Origin: Candidatus Thioglobus sp.
Lineage (GTDB): Bacteria; Pseudomonadota; Gammaproteobacteria; PS1; Pseudothioglobaceae
DNA: 35,525 nt
Assembly: GCA_018644675.1 (NCBI GenBank)
Contig: JABGQC010000017.1
Span: 1-35,525 of the forward strand
Direction of reading: 5' to 3'
A program made the position numbers and the translations under genes. Positions 1 through 8,168 of the stretch are shown here, one piece after another. Position 1 is the stretch's first letter; every line of letters starts with the position of its first letter. The notes under the pieces are model-generated. The model did no database searches and was not told where the DNA came from. It saw nothing but the letters and a program-made list of their open reading frames with translations.

Positions 1-17
1 AATAGGCCTTGCCTATT
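1..17. repeat. Short hairpin repeat, copy 1 of 2
   Basis: This is a short inverted repeat: ATAGGC, loop CTT, GCCTAT. Sixteen bases (2-17) recur exactly, in reverse complement, at 12259-12274 between prfB and gor. No function is assigned. The surrounding first bases of the window may be the end of an upstream gene, which cannot be judged from here. Confidence 0.4.
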
Positions 18-84
18 ACAAAAGTGGATTTTATGGTCAAAAATTAGTCGTTTTTGGCTTAATTAGTCAGGTTTTGTCTGTCAC

Positions 85-115
85 AAAGCAGAATAAAGCT
101 CTGCTTTAGAGTTTT
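85..115 (+). terminator. Probable intrinsic terminator of a gene upstream of the window
   Basis: An 8-bp perfect stem, AAAGCAGA (85-92) with TCTGCTTT (100-107), has a 7-nt loop and is followed by AGAG and TTTTT. It lies before dapA on the + strand and fits a rho-independent terminator for a gene left of the window. The stem is only moderately GC-rich. Bases 116-257 are AT-rich and hold a TATAAT at 225-230 without a convincing -35 box, the best guess for the dapA promoter. Confidence 0.5.
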
Positions 116-257
116 TGAGTAGTTTGATAGATCATTTACATTATTTGCGAAATTTTATTTAATTCAATAGTGTGCATTAGAATGAATGCCAGGGTTTTTA
201 TACGCCTATTAAAATCAATTCGTATATAATCTTAATAATATTTTATTGTTTATTGTC

Positions 258-1148
258 ATGCGTATAAATCACCCTTTAACCGGCTCAATGGTAGCCTTAA
301 TCACCCCAATGCTTGATGATGGATCGGTGGATTATGCAGCGCTTGAATCATTGGTAGATTTTCACGTAGCATCAGGTACGCGTGCGATTATCTCCATGGG
401 TACAACAGGTGAGAGTGCCACATTAAATCAAGACGAGCACATTAAAGTGATGCGCAAAACAGTTGAATTTGCTAATGGCAGAATTGCCATTATTGCAGGT
501 ACGGGTGCTAATTCTACCTCTGAAGCCATTGAACTAACTCAAGCTGCCAAACAGATTGGTGCTGATGCTTGTTTATTGGTGACACCATATTACAATAAGC
601 CCACTCAAGAGGGCTTGTACCAGCATTACAAGTTAATCGCCGAAACAGTGGATATTGATCAAATTTTGTACAATGTGCCTGGACGTACAGCGGTAGATTT
701 ATTGCCTGAAACGATTGTTAGGTTGTCAAAAATTTCAAATATTATCGGCGTCAAAGATGCCACAGGTAATTTAGAGGTTGCACAAGCTTTGATAGATACT
801 TGCCCAGAGGATTTTCTGCTTTATAGTGGTGATGATGCCACTGCGATTGACTTTATCTTAATGGGTGGTCATGGCGGTATTTCGGTGAGTGCGAATGTGG
901 TACCAGAGGCTTTGTCACAAGCTTATCAAGCAGCGTTTGAAGATAATAAAGCGACAGCTACATTAATTAATCAGCCACTTGAGGATTTGCATCAAAGTTT
1001 ATTTATTGAGTCTAACCCGATACCGGTTAAATGGGCCATGCATAAAATGGGCAAATGTGGCAGCGGCATTCGCCTGCCACTGACAAAATTATCACAACAA
1101 GCTCGGGTAACATTAGAGCAGGATTTATCTAATTTGGGAGTTATATAG
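258..1148 (+). CDS. dapA: 4-hydroxy-tetrahydrodipicolinate synthase
   Basis: This enzyme condenses pyruvate with aspartate semialdehyde, the first committed step of lysine and diaminopimelate synthesis in the cytosol. The product is a 296-residue TIM barrel, close to the 292 residues of the E. coli enzyme. Visible motifs are GTTGE (residues 48-52), the Tyr of YNVPGRT (Y138, with R143 in the same motif) and the Schiff-base lysine in GVKDATG (K166). I chose the ATG at 258. A TTG twelve bases upstream would extend the frame, but the family begins just before the (L/F)TGS segment. No clear Shine-Dalgarno is seen. bamC begins 1 bp after the stop, the same dapA-bamC order as in E. coli, so the two are probably co-transcribed. 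Confidence 0.95.
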   Translation: MRINHPLTGSMVALITPMLDDGSVDYAALESLVDFHVASGTRAIISMGTTGESATLNQDEHIKVMRKTVEFANGRIAIIAGTGANSTSEAIELTQAAKQIGADACLLVTPYYNKPTQEGLYQHYKLIAETVDIDQILYNVPGRTAVDLLPETIVRLSKISNIIGVKDATGNLEVAQALIDTCPEDFLLYSGDDATAIDFILMGGHGGISVSANVVPEALSQAYQAAFEDNKATATLINQPLEDLHQSLFIESNPIPVKWAMHKMGKCGSGIRLPLTKLSQQARVTLEQDLSNLGVI

Positions 1149-1149
1149 T

Positions 1150-2283
1150 ATGATTAAAATATCATTAACAGCACTACTTTCTTTATCTTTAGTGGGCTGT
1201 TTTTCTTTTGAAGAAAAAACACAAGAGCAGGCGCCAAGTTTGGGCGAAAGAGATATTAAATATTACGCCAACAAAACTGTTACTTCTTTGGAGATACCGC
1301 CGGATTTAACCAAGCCGAGTGCACAAAACTCATTCAAGTTGGAAAATTATGTCTCTAATATTCAAGAAGATACGATTAGTTTTTCTAAAAAAGATGAGGC
1401 AATTAAAGAGGCAACAAGCATTCTTAGAGTGCCATCAAATGTTGAGGTTAAACGCTCAGGCGAGCGTCGCTGGTTAGTGGTTGACAAAAAAACAGATGAT
1501 GTGTGGAATTTATCTAAAAGTTTCTTTAAGTCACACGGTTTCGCTATTAAAAAAACCAATAAAAAAATTGGCCTAATGGAGACGGATTTCTTAGAAAATC
1601 ATCCTGAAATTCCAGATCGATCGTTAGGTGTTATTCGCTCTATGTTGAAAAAAGCCATTGCGGCGCGTTATGCACTGCCAATTGTTGATAAATATCGCAT
1701 TCGTATCGAGCCAAATGAAAACGGTAGTAAGACTTCGGTATACCTATCTCTAAATTCAATGGAAGAGGTGCTTACCAAAGCGGGTAGTGATGATGAAAAC
1801 ACGATTTGGCAGTCTCGCCCTAAAGATCAGGCGCTAGAAACAGAAATGCTCTATCGACTAATGACATTCTTAGGTAGTGATCATGCGGTGGCTAGAGAGA
1901 AGATTATTAAGGCTAAAGAAGAGCAGGTATTAAGTGTGGCAGTGGATAAAGGTATTGGTGGCTACGCCAAACTGACTTTCTCATTAGGCCAATATGACAC
2001 TTGGGATAATATGGGTTGGGCGCTAGACCAGCTAAATATTGATATTGAAGACAAAGATGTTAAAGAAGGTAGTTTCTATATTAACGTTGCCAGAACTGAA
2101 GATCAAGGTATTTTCTCGCGTATGTTTGGTGATGATGCCATTAAGAAATCCTTTCAGATTATTGTTAAGCAGATTGATACAGGAAAGACAGAGGTTTACT
2201 TTAATGATCTTTCTGAAGAAAATGAGCAAGCAACCATCGACTTTAGTTATGAGTTCTTAGGCAATATTGCTAAGCAGTTCTAA
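1150..2283 (+). CDS. bamC: Outer membrane assembly lipoprotein BamC
   Basis: This is the BamC (NlpB/DapX) lipoprotein, an accessory part of the BAM complex that inserts beta-barrel proteins into the outer membrane. A signal peptide ends in lipobox LVGC, with the lipidated Cys at residue 17. It is followed by an unstructured stretch containing the family motif IPPDLTKP (about residues 50-57), which in E. coli binds BamD, and then two helix-grip domains (about 95-245 and 265-375). Length is 377 residues against 344 in E. coli. The position directly after dapA matches the enterobacterial arrangement. The identification rests on the lipobox, the PPDLT motif and synteny. Confidence 0.9.
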   Translation: MIKISLTALLSLSLVGCFSFEEKTQEQAPSLGERDIKYYANKTVTSLEIPPDLTKPSAQNSFKLENYVSNIQEDTISFSKKDEAIKEATSILRVPSNVEVKRSGERRWLVVDKKTDDVWNLSKSFFKSHGFAIKKTNKKIGLMETDFLENHPEIPDRSLGVIRSMLKKAIAARYALPIVDKYRIRIEPNENGSKTSVYLSLNSMEEVLTKAGSDDENTIWQSRPKDQALETEMLYRLMTFLGSDHAVAREKIIKAKEEQVLSVAVDKGIGGYAKLTFSLGQYDTWDNMGWALDQLNIDIEDKDVKEGSFYINVARTEDQGIFSRMFGDDAIKKSFQIIVKQIDTGKTEVYFNDLSEENEQATIDFSYEFLGNIAKQF

Positions 2284-2294
2284 CTAAAATTAAG

Positions 2295-4196
2295 GTGACG
2301 CTGTCACAACCAATCATTGATCAAATCATTCGCCAAGAAATCTTGGTGAATGATTTATCTGATCAAGATTTGGCGCAATTCTGTGAGCTAGCTAACGCCG
2401 CTTATCGACAAGGGAATCCCATAGTTAGTGATCAGGACTATGATTTCGTCTATCTTTCAGCGTTAAAGCAAAGACTGCCAAAGTATTCACTGCTGCAAGT
2501 GGTCGAACCAGAAGGGCGGGGATTTTCCGAGGAAAAAGTTTTATTACCCGAGATAATGTTATCGACGGACAAGGCTTATACTTGGCTTGAAATTCAGAAA
2601 TGGATTGAGCGTCTACAAAAATCTGCAGCTGAAATTAATCTAGAAGCTCAAGATATCCAAATTAAAGCCACACCCAAGCTCGATGGCTTTGCTGGTTATG
2701 ACGATGGAGAGTGCTTATATACACGTGGAGATGGTAAAAAAGGCAGCGACATTTCCAGGGTGTTTGCTCGCGGACTTCAAGTTTATAATGATTCTGAGCG
2801 TGGACAAGGTGCGGGTGAAATTGTAGTTAAGCAAAGTTATTTTCAGACACATTTATCAGATAGTTTTGAATATCCACGTAATTTTCAAGCCAGCTTAATT
2901 AAAGAAAAAGCCTTAGATGAAAAAGCTCAGCAAGCTATCAATAATAAGGCGGCTTTGTTTGTACCATTTGCACAGTTGCCAACTTGGCAAGGAAGTGTTG
3001 GCGAGCTAATCGAGCGCTTTGAGCTGATTGTAGCTGAAGTATTAACCACGGTAGATTTTGATGTAGATGGCGTGGTTTTTGAGACAACTAGCAAAGCTTT
3101 AAAGACTCAAATGGGCGCCAATAGAAAATTTCATCGCTGGCAGATTGCTTTTAAAGAAAATAAAGATAAGGCTCAAGTTAAGGTTTTATCTGTCACCCCG
3201 CAAGTTGGGCGTACAGGAAAAATCACGCCAGTTGCAGAGTTGGAGCCCACCTTGTTAAGTGGTGCGACCATTGTGCGTGCAACAGGGCATCATTATGGTT
3301 TGGTGAAGGAACAAGGCTTGGGTGCTGGTAGTGTAATTGAGTTAACACGTTCGGGCTTGGTAATTCCTAAAATTAATCAAGTGCTTAAGTCTGTAGCTGT
3401 GGATATTCCAAGTATTTGCCCAAGTTGTCAAACGCCCTTGCAATGGGAATCTGATTTTTTAATGTGTGTTAATCACAGCAAATGCCCCGCTCAAATTATT
3501 GGAAAAATGGAGTACTTCTTTAAGATACTGGCCAACAACGATGGCTTTGGTATTGCTACGATCGAAAAGCTGTATGCACATGGCATTGATAAAATTTCAC
3601 AAATTTATGGCCTAAGTCATGGTGATTTAACCGCAATGGGTTTTGGTGACAAAACCAGTGAAAACTTACTTACTCAACTTGGTAGGTCTCATACCGAGCA
3701 GGTTGAAGATTGGCGTTTTTTGGCGGCTTTTGGTGTTACTAGAATGGGCTTGGGTAATTGCGAAAACTTATTAAAATCTTATTCTATTAAGGATATCTTT
3801 ACACTTGATGAAAACCAAGTTGCTGATATTGATGGCTTTGCAGATCTAACTGCTGCATTGATTGTAAAAGGTTTGAAAACCATTCGAAATGAGTTTGACG
3901 AGTTGCTTCAGTATCAGTTCAATTTAGAAATAACACAAGTTTATATGGATGCTATTAAGATTTCTCATGAATTGTCAGGTAGGAAAATTGTCTTTACTGG
4001 AAAGATGAATGGCTCAAGAGAAGTCATGAAGAAAAACGCAAAAAAACTAGGTATTCAGGTTGCATCTAGTGTTACTGGAAAAACAGATTATTTGGTAATT
4101 GGTGATAATGTTGGGCAAAAGAAAATTGAGGCGGCTGAAAAATTTGGCCTAACTATTTTGAGTGAGCGAGATTATTTAGCAATGGTTGAAGTATGA
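2295..4196 (+). CDS. ligA: NAD+-dependent DNA ligase (LigA family, divergent)
   Basis: This enzyme seals nicks in duplex DNA using NAD+. The domain order is that of LigA. The Ia region includes SDQDYDFVY (45-53), and the nucleotidyltransferase motif KLDG carries the AMP-accepting K128. TRGDGKKG follows at 143-150, then DVDGVV (256-261), an OB fold, a Cys4 zinc finger (C375, C378, C391, C397), helix-hairpin-helix repeats and a C-terminal BRCT domain (about 560-633). At 633 residues it is shorter than E. coli LigA (671). Several usually conserved blocks are altered: MLSTDKAYT replaces MLSLDNAF, and FKENKDKAQ stands where KFPAEEA is usual. It may be the housekeeping ligase or a second, diverged copy. 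The start is GTG, with TAAGG abutting it, so the start is not firm. It overlaps the next gene by 4 bp (ATGA). Confidence 0.85.
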   Translation: MTLSQPIIDQIIRQEILVNDLSDQDLAQFCELANAAYRQGNPIVSDQDYDFVYLSALKQRLPKYSLLQVVEPEGRGFSEEKVLLPEIMLSTDKAYTWLEIQKWIERLQKSAAEINLEAQDIQIKATPKLDGFAGYDDGECLYTRGDGKKGSDISRVFARGLQVYNDSERGQGAGEIVVKQSYFQTHLSDSFEYPRNFQASLIKEKALDEKAQQAINNKAALFVPFAQLPTWQGSVGELIERFELIVAEVLTTVDFDVDGVVFETTSKALKTQMGANRKFHRWQIAFKENKDKAQVKVLSVTPQVGRTGKITPVAELEPTLLSGATIVRATGHHYGLVKEQGLGAGSVIELTRSGLVIPKINQVLKSVAVDIPSICPSCQTPLQWESDFLMCVNHSKCPAQIIGKMEYFFKILANNDGFGIATIEKLYAHGIDKISQIYGLSHGDLTAMGFGDKTSENLLTQLGRSHTEQVEDWRFLAAFGVTRMGLGNCENLLKSYSIKDIFTLDENQVADIDGFADLTAALIVKGLKTIRNEFDELLQYQFNLEITQVYMDAIKISHELSGRKIVFTGKMNGSREVMKKNAKKLGIQVASSVTGKTDYLVIGDNVGQKKIEAAEKFGLTILSERDYLAMVEV

Positions 4197-5128
4197 AAAT
4201 TTCAGATTTAATTAATGAGCAGAAAACCTTTTTAACAGACCAGTTGGGCGAAGGGCTAATGCAACTTGCTCAGGCTTGTGATAGTTGCTTAGACAAAGAG
4301 CTTAGCTTCGATCATTTGAATGAATTGCTTTTCTCATATATGCAACATCATCAATACACAAGACTGGCTTATGTATTAGATACATCGGGCATTCAGATGA
4401 GTGCTAATATTAGCAAAGAGGCGATATTGCCAGAATTTAAGGGGCGAGATTTATCAGATCGGCCTTTTTTTAATGCGGTAGATGAGCAGCATCCAATTTA
4501 TATTTCCAATACTTATATTTCTAGAACGTCCTTGAAGCCGTGCATTAGTATGGTGCATTCAATCTGTCATAACGATCAGTTTGTTGCCTTATTGGTGTTT
4601 GATCTTGAACTGGAGAAGTTACCACTGCCAAAGCAAGATATTAATTTGGATGATTGGCGACAAATTAAAGGCGATCCAGAAATTCGCTCTAATTTGTTTA
4701 ATCAAACGCGAGCAAACTCTGCAATGGATAAATCAATTGATACTGTTCATAATATTGCAGTTGAGTTATTAAATGAATTGGGCGCTTTTCATTTGAAGCT
4801 TCATTATGCGTCTTCGAGAGCAACTATTTGGACAATTGACAACCCTTACAATTACCATGTCCATGTGCTTGAAGAAATTACCAGTCCTGATATATGCTTA
4901 CTGTATCCCAAAAAAAAGTATCCGGTGGATGCTAAGGTTACCCAGGAGCAAGTTAAAGACGTATTTGGCAAGTTTAAACATATGCGTTTTATGGACGATA
5001 ATTTATATTTGAAAACAGCCAGCCTTAATATTATGAACGGCACCATTGGGCTTAGCTTTTCATGTGATGGTAATCATTATTTATCTGTTGAAGATTTTTT
5101 GGAAAATTTTGAGGATACGTATGCATGA
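4193..5128 (+). CDS. Orphan Cache/PDC-like sensor domain protein
   Basis: I do not recognise a named gene. The 311-residue product has no signal peptide and no membrane segment. Residues about 55-145 read like a PDC/Cache sensor: LDTSGIQMSAN, then GRDLSDRPFF, ISNTYISRTS and a strand with FVALLVFDLE. Such domains normally sit outside the membrane in chemoreceptors and histidine kinases and bind small organic ligands. Here the domain appears cytosolic and no kinase, GGDEF or MCP output domain follows. The C-terminal half (about 180-311) is unlike anything I know. The start overlaps the ligase stop by 4 bp, so translation is probably coupled. A function in ligand sensing is inferred. Confidence 0.75.
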   Translation: MKISDLINEQKTFLTDQLGEGLMQLAQACDSCLDKELSFDHLNELLFSYMQHHQYTRLAYVLDTSGIQMSANISKEAILPEFKGRDLSDRPFFNAVDEQHPIYISNTYISRTSLKPCISMVHSICHNDQFVALLVFDLELEKLPLPKQDINLDDWRQIKGDPEIRSNLFNQTRANSAMDKSIDTVHNIAVELLNELGAFHLKLHYASSRATIWTIDNPYNYHVHVLEEITSPDICLLYPKKKYPVDAKVTQEQVKDVFGKFKHMRFMDDNLYLKTASLNIMNGTIGLSFSCDGNHYLSVEDFLENFEDTYA

Positions 5129-5148
5129 TGTTGGTTATAAAATTTAAG

Positions 5149-5177
5149 TTGCATTTATTTGTTAAAGTGGTTATAAT
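5149..5177 (+). promoter_or_regulatory. Sigma-70 promoter of the glnK leader transcript
   Basis: TTGCAT (5149-5154) and a perfect TATAAT (5172-5177) are separated by 17 bp. A transcript would begin near 5184, right at the first hairpin of the leader. This is one of the best-matching promoters in the window. Confidence 0.8.
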
Positions 5178-5185
5178 TTTTCGTA

Positions 5186-5227
5186 GTTAGACCCAAAGGC
5201 GGGATTTGACAACAAACATAGACGTTT
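5186..5227 (+). ncRNA. Candidate ANTAR-target leader RNA (two hexaloop hairpins)
   Basis: Hairpin 1 pairs 5186-5194 with 5201-5210 (nine pairs, two of them G-U, and one bulged A) and closes the hexaloop AAAGGC with three C-G pairs. Hairpin 2 pairs AAAC (5214-5217) with GUUU (5224-5227) around the hexaloop AUAGAC. Both loops have A at position 1 and G at position 4, the known signature of RNAs bound by ANTAR proteins. The 3' arm of hairpin 2 is part of the 5' arm of the terminator at 5222-5271, so the two structures exclude each other. A NasT-like ANTAR protein is encoded at 7581-8165. The pairing is seen in the sequence. Antitermination is inferred. Confidence 0.65.
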
Positions 5228-5271
5228 ATTTAGATTCTTTTTGATAAGAGTTTAAATAAGCGTTTTTTTTT
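5222..5271 (+). terminator. Leader terminator T1, proposed target of antitermination
   Basis: An 11-bp stem, 5222-5232 with 5253-5263 (one G-U pair), is followed by a run of T from 5263 to 5271. Its 5' arm contains bases 5224-5227, which also form the 3' arm of the second hexaloop hairpin. Termination here would give an RNA of about 85 nt. Confidence 0.75.
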
Positions 5272-5309
5272 GCATGCTTCATGAGGGAGTTGTGTAAAAA
5301 ATGGTATTG

Positions 5310-5736
<427 letters not shown>

Positions 5737-5746
5737 AGGAGGCAAC

Positions 5747-6964
5747 ATGGAAAATACAATTTTAGAAATGCAATTTGCATTAGACACCTTTTATTTCTTA
5801 ATGATGGGTGCATTGGTTATGTGGATGGCAGCGGGCTTCTCAATGCTTGAAGCGGGTATGGTTCGTAGTAAAAATACGGCGGAAATTTTAACAAAAAACA
5901 TTGGTTTATTTGCAATCGCGTGTACAACTTATATGGTTTATGGTTATGACATTATGTATGGCGGTGGTGTCATGTTAGATGGAATTGAAACAGTTGCTAA
6001 AGATGCAACTTATGCAGCGCCATCAGACTTCTTCTTCCAGGTGGTTTTCGTTGCAACAGCAATGTCAATTGTTTCTGGTGCAGTTGCCGAGCGTATGAAG
6101 TTATTCTCTTTCTTTGCATTTGCAGCTATTTTCACTGGTGTTATTTACCCAATGGAAGGCGCATGGACATGGAATGGTGAAGCGGTATTTGGTTTATTCG
6201 TACTAGGTGATTTAGGTTTCTCTGACTTTGCAGGTTCAGGTATTGTACACATGGCTGGTGCTGCTGCTGCTTTAGCAGGTGTTATTGTATTGGGTGCTCG
6301 TAAGGGTAAGTACAACAAAGATGGTTCATCAAATGCGATTCCAGGTGCAAACATGCCACTTGCAACTTTAGGTACTTTTATCCTTTGGTTAGGTTGGTTT
6401 GGTTTCAATGGTGGTTCGGTATTAGCGATAGCAAGTAAGGAAAGTGCTAATGCAGTGGCAATGGTGTTTTTAAATACTAACGCAGCAGCAGCTGGTGGTG
6501 TTATTGCGGCGTTACTATTGGTTAAACTACTATGGGGTAAGGCAGATCTTACAATGGCGCTTAATGGTGCATTAGCAGGACTTGTGGCGATTACTGCTGG
6601 ACCTGATACACCAACTGCTTTAGAGGCAACTCTAATCGGAGCTGTTGGTGGTATCTTGGTGGTATTCTCTATTTCGACACTTGATAAAGTATTCAAAATT
6701 GATGATCCAGTAGGTGCAATTTCCGTACACGGTATTGTTGGTCTGTGGGGTTTATTAGCAGTGCCATTGACTAATTCGGGTGTTTCATTCAGTGGTCAGT
6801 TAGCGGGTGCAGGTACAATCTTTGTTTGGGTATTTGGTACCTCGCTAGTATTGTGGTTAGTGCTTAAAGCAATTATGGGTGTTAGAATCTCTGAAGAAGA
6901 AGAGTATGCAGGCTCTGATATTTCTGAGTGTGGCTTAGAGGCTTATCCAGAGTTTACAAAATAA
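5747..6964 (+). CDS. amtB: Ammonium transporter
   Basis: AmtB conducts ammonium across the inner membrane as a trimer and is blocked by P-II under nitrogen sufficiency. The 405-residue product has about 11 membrane segments. The key residues fall at D160, H168 (SGIVHMAGAAAA) and H328 (SVHGIVGLWG), the last two being the twin histidines of the pore. No cleaved signal peptide is obvious. The N-terminus runs straight into FYFLMMGALVMWMAAGFSML. A strong Shine-Dalgarno, AAAGGAGG, precedes the ATG. The C-terminal tail is short and acidic. It is co-transcribed with glnK and ends at a clear terminator. Confidence 0.97.
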   Translation: MENTILEMQFALDTFYFLMMGALVMWMAAGFSMLEAGMVRSKNTAEILTKNIGLFAIACTTYMVYGYDIMYGGGVMLDGIETVAKDATYAAPSDFFFQVVFVATAMSIVSGAVAERMKLFSFFAFAAIFTGVIYPMEGAWTWNGEAVFGLFVLGDLGFSDFAGSGIVHMAGAAAALAGVIVLGARKGKYNKDGSSNAIPGANMPLATLGTFILWLGWFGFNGGSVLAIASKESANAVAMVFLNTNAAAAGGVIAALLLVKLLWGKADLTMALNGALAGLVAITAGPDTPTALEATLIGAVGGILVVFSISTLDKVFKIDDPVGAISVHGIVGLWGLLAVPLTNSGVSFSGQLAGAGTIFVWVFGTSLVLWLVLKAIMGVRISEEEEYAGSDISECGLEAYPEFTK

Positions 6965-7019
6965 ACCCTTACAAGGGAGGGTTGTAAAGATTCCCTGACA
7001 AAAATTCCAGATAATTTTT

Positions 7020-7043
7020 ACCCCGCTTATAGCGGGGTTTTTT
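7020..7043 (+). terminator. Intrinsic terminator after amtB
   Basis: ACCCCGCT (7020-7027), loop TAT, AGCGGGGT (7031-7038), then TTTTT. This is a compact GC-rich stem with a T run and marks the end of the glnK-amtB unit. Confidence 0.92.
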
Positions 7044-7055
7044 GGTGTAAATCCC

Positions 7056-7085
7056 TTGAAAATATAAATATTAATTATGTAGAAT
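7056..7085 (+). promoter_or_regulatory. Candidate sigma-70 promoter for the CBS-nasT unit
   Basis: TTGAAA (7056-7061) and TAGAAT (7080-7085) are separated by 18 bp. It lies just after the amtB terminator and 34 bp before the CBS gene. Confidence 0.6.
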
Positions 7086-7119
7086 AGGGGTATTAATACT
7101 TAATAAAAATGGAGAAAAT

Positions 7120-7563
7120 ATGATTGTTCAAGATATTATGTCAACTGACGTGAAAACAGTAACAGCTGATCAGCCAGTTAAGGATATTGCATTAATGATG
7201 ATTATGGATCATATCAGTGGCGCGCCAGTTGTAGATGCAGATAATAACTTGGTTGGTATTATTTCTGAAAAAGATATATTGCAACACATGTTTCCGAAAT
7301 TGGAAGACATTATGAGTGATACGCATTTTGACTTTGAAAATATGGAGACAAATTACAAAGATATCATGAATGCCAAAATAAGCGAAGTCATGACCAATGG
7401 TGTAGATAGTATTGATCTTGATATGCCTTGTTTAAAAGCAGCAAGCACTATGTGGCTTAGAAAATATCGTAGAATTCCAGTAACTCAAAATGGAAAGCTA
7501 GTGGGCATTGTTAGTATTGGAGATGTGCATAGAGCAATTTTTAAATCTTGTATGACCTCATAA
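7120..7563 (+). CDS. Tandem CBS domain protein
   Basis: The 147-residue protein consists of two CBS domains (about residues 6-62 and 86-142). They are recognisable by DIMSTDVKTVTADQPVKDIA with GIISEKDIL, and by VMTNGVDSIDLDMP with GIVSIGDVH. CBS pairs bind adenine nucleotides such as AMP, ATP or SAM and signal energy state. No enzyme or transporter domain is attached. Membrane segments are absent. GGAG lies 6 bases before the ATG. It sits between amtB and the ANTAR gene, with 17 bp to the latter, so a regulatory role in the nitrogen block is plausible but not shown. Confidence 0.85.
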   Translation: MIVQDIMSTDVKTVTADQPVKDIALMMIMDHISGAPVVDADNNLVGIISEKDILQHMFPKLEDIMSDTHFDFENMETNYKDIMNAKISEVMTNGVDSIDLDMPCLKAASTMWLRKYRRIPVTQNGKLVGIVSIGDVHRAIFKSCMTS

Positions 7564-7580
7564 GTTAAAATACACCCCCT

Positions 7581-8165
7581 ATGAATATAGCACTTAAAAT
7601 CATCTTAGTTGATGAGAACTCTGGACGTTCTGCCATGTTGCGTAGAGCCTTACAAGACAAGGGGCATGATGTTATCTGCCGTATGGGTAGTAGTGCCCAG
7701 CTAGCAGATAGCAACGAAATGACTCATGCAGATGTGGTTATTGTTAATGCGGACATTCCAGATGAAGAGGTATTTGCCAACTTAAGCGATATCAACAACA
7801 CCAAGCCTAAGCCTATTGTTATGTTTGCTGAGGAATCAAATTCTGAGATGGCCAGCTCTGCTATTAAATCAGGCGTTAACGCTTATATTGTAGACGGCCT
7901 TGAAGAGAATCGTGTGCAGCCAATTATTGATGTTGCTATGGCTAGATTTAGAGAGTTTCAGGCGCTAAAAGACGAGCTTGATGCAACTCGTAATCAACTA
8001 TCTGAGCGTAAAGCAGTCGAAAAGGCGAAAGGTTTACTAATGAAGCACAAAGAGATTAATGAGGATGAGGCTTATCAGTCGTTGAGAAAAATGGCGATGG
8101 ATAAAAACAAGCGCATTGTTGATGTCGCCGAAAGTGTAATTAATGCGTTTGAATTATTAAGCTAG
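7581..8165 (+). CDS. nasT: NasT-like ANTAR-domain RNA-binding antiterminator
   Basis: The product has an N-terminal receiver-like domain (about 1-120), a coiled linker (125-145) and a C-terminal ANTAR domain (about 140-190, starting ERKAVEKAKGLLMKHK). ANTAR domains bind paired hexaloop hairpins and prevent terminator formation. The position of the phosphorylated aspartate appears to be Asn56 (VIVNADIP). The AYIVDGL end of the receiver is also NasT-like, so control is probably by a partner or ligand rather than phosphorylation. No nasS sensor gene is nearby. The 194-residue length is usual. No Shine-Dalgarno precedes the ATG. The likely RNA target is the glnK leader 2 kb upstream. The gene ends 3 bp from the convergent tatC. 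Confidence 0.85.
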   Translation: MNIALKIILVDENSGRSAMLRRALQDKGHDVICRMGSSAQLADSNEMTHADVVIVNADIPDEEVFANLSDINNTKPKPIVMFAEESNSEMASSAIKSGVNAYIVDGLEENRVQPIIDVAMARFREFQALKDELDATRNQLSERKAVEKAKGLLMKHKEINEDEAYQSLRKMAMDKNKRIVDVAESVINAFELLS

Positions 8166-8168
8166 TTT

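Noticed and set aside
246..257. TTG start extending dapA
   Set aside because: The ATG at 258 fits the family N-terminus and the extra four residues have no support.
5240..5245. Hexaloop UUUGAU at the tip of terminator T1 as the second ANTAR hairpin
   Set aside because: It has G at position 4 but U at position 1 and does not compete with the terminator. The AUAGAC hairpin meets both conditions.
5184..5270. glnA-type glutamine riboswitch upstream of glnK
   Set aside because: The conserved core of that riboswitch is not present. The paired hexaloops fit an ANTAR target better.
6145..6696. 183-codon ORF antisense to amtB
   Set aside because: It is a shadow of the Ala- and Gly-rich amtB coding frame, with low-complexity composition and no ribosome site.
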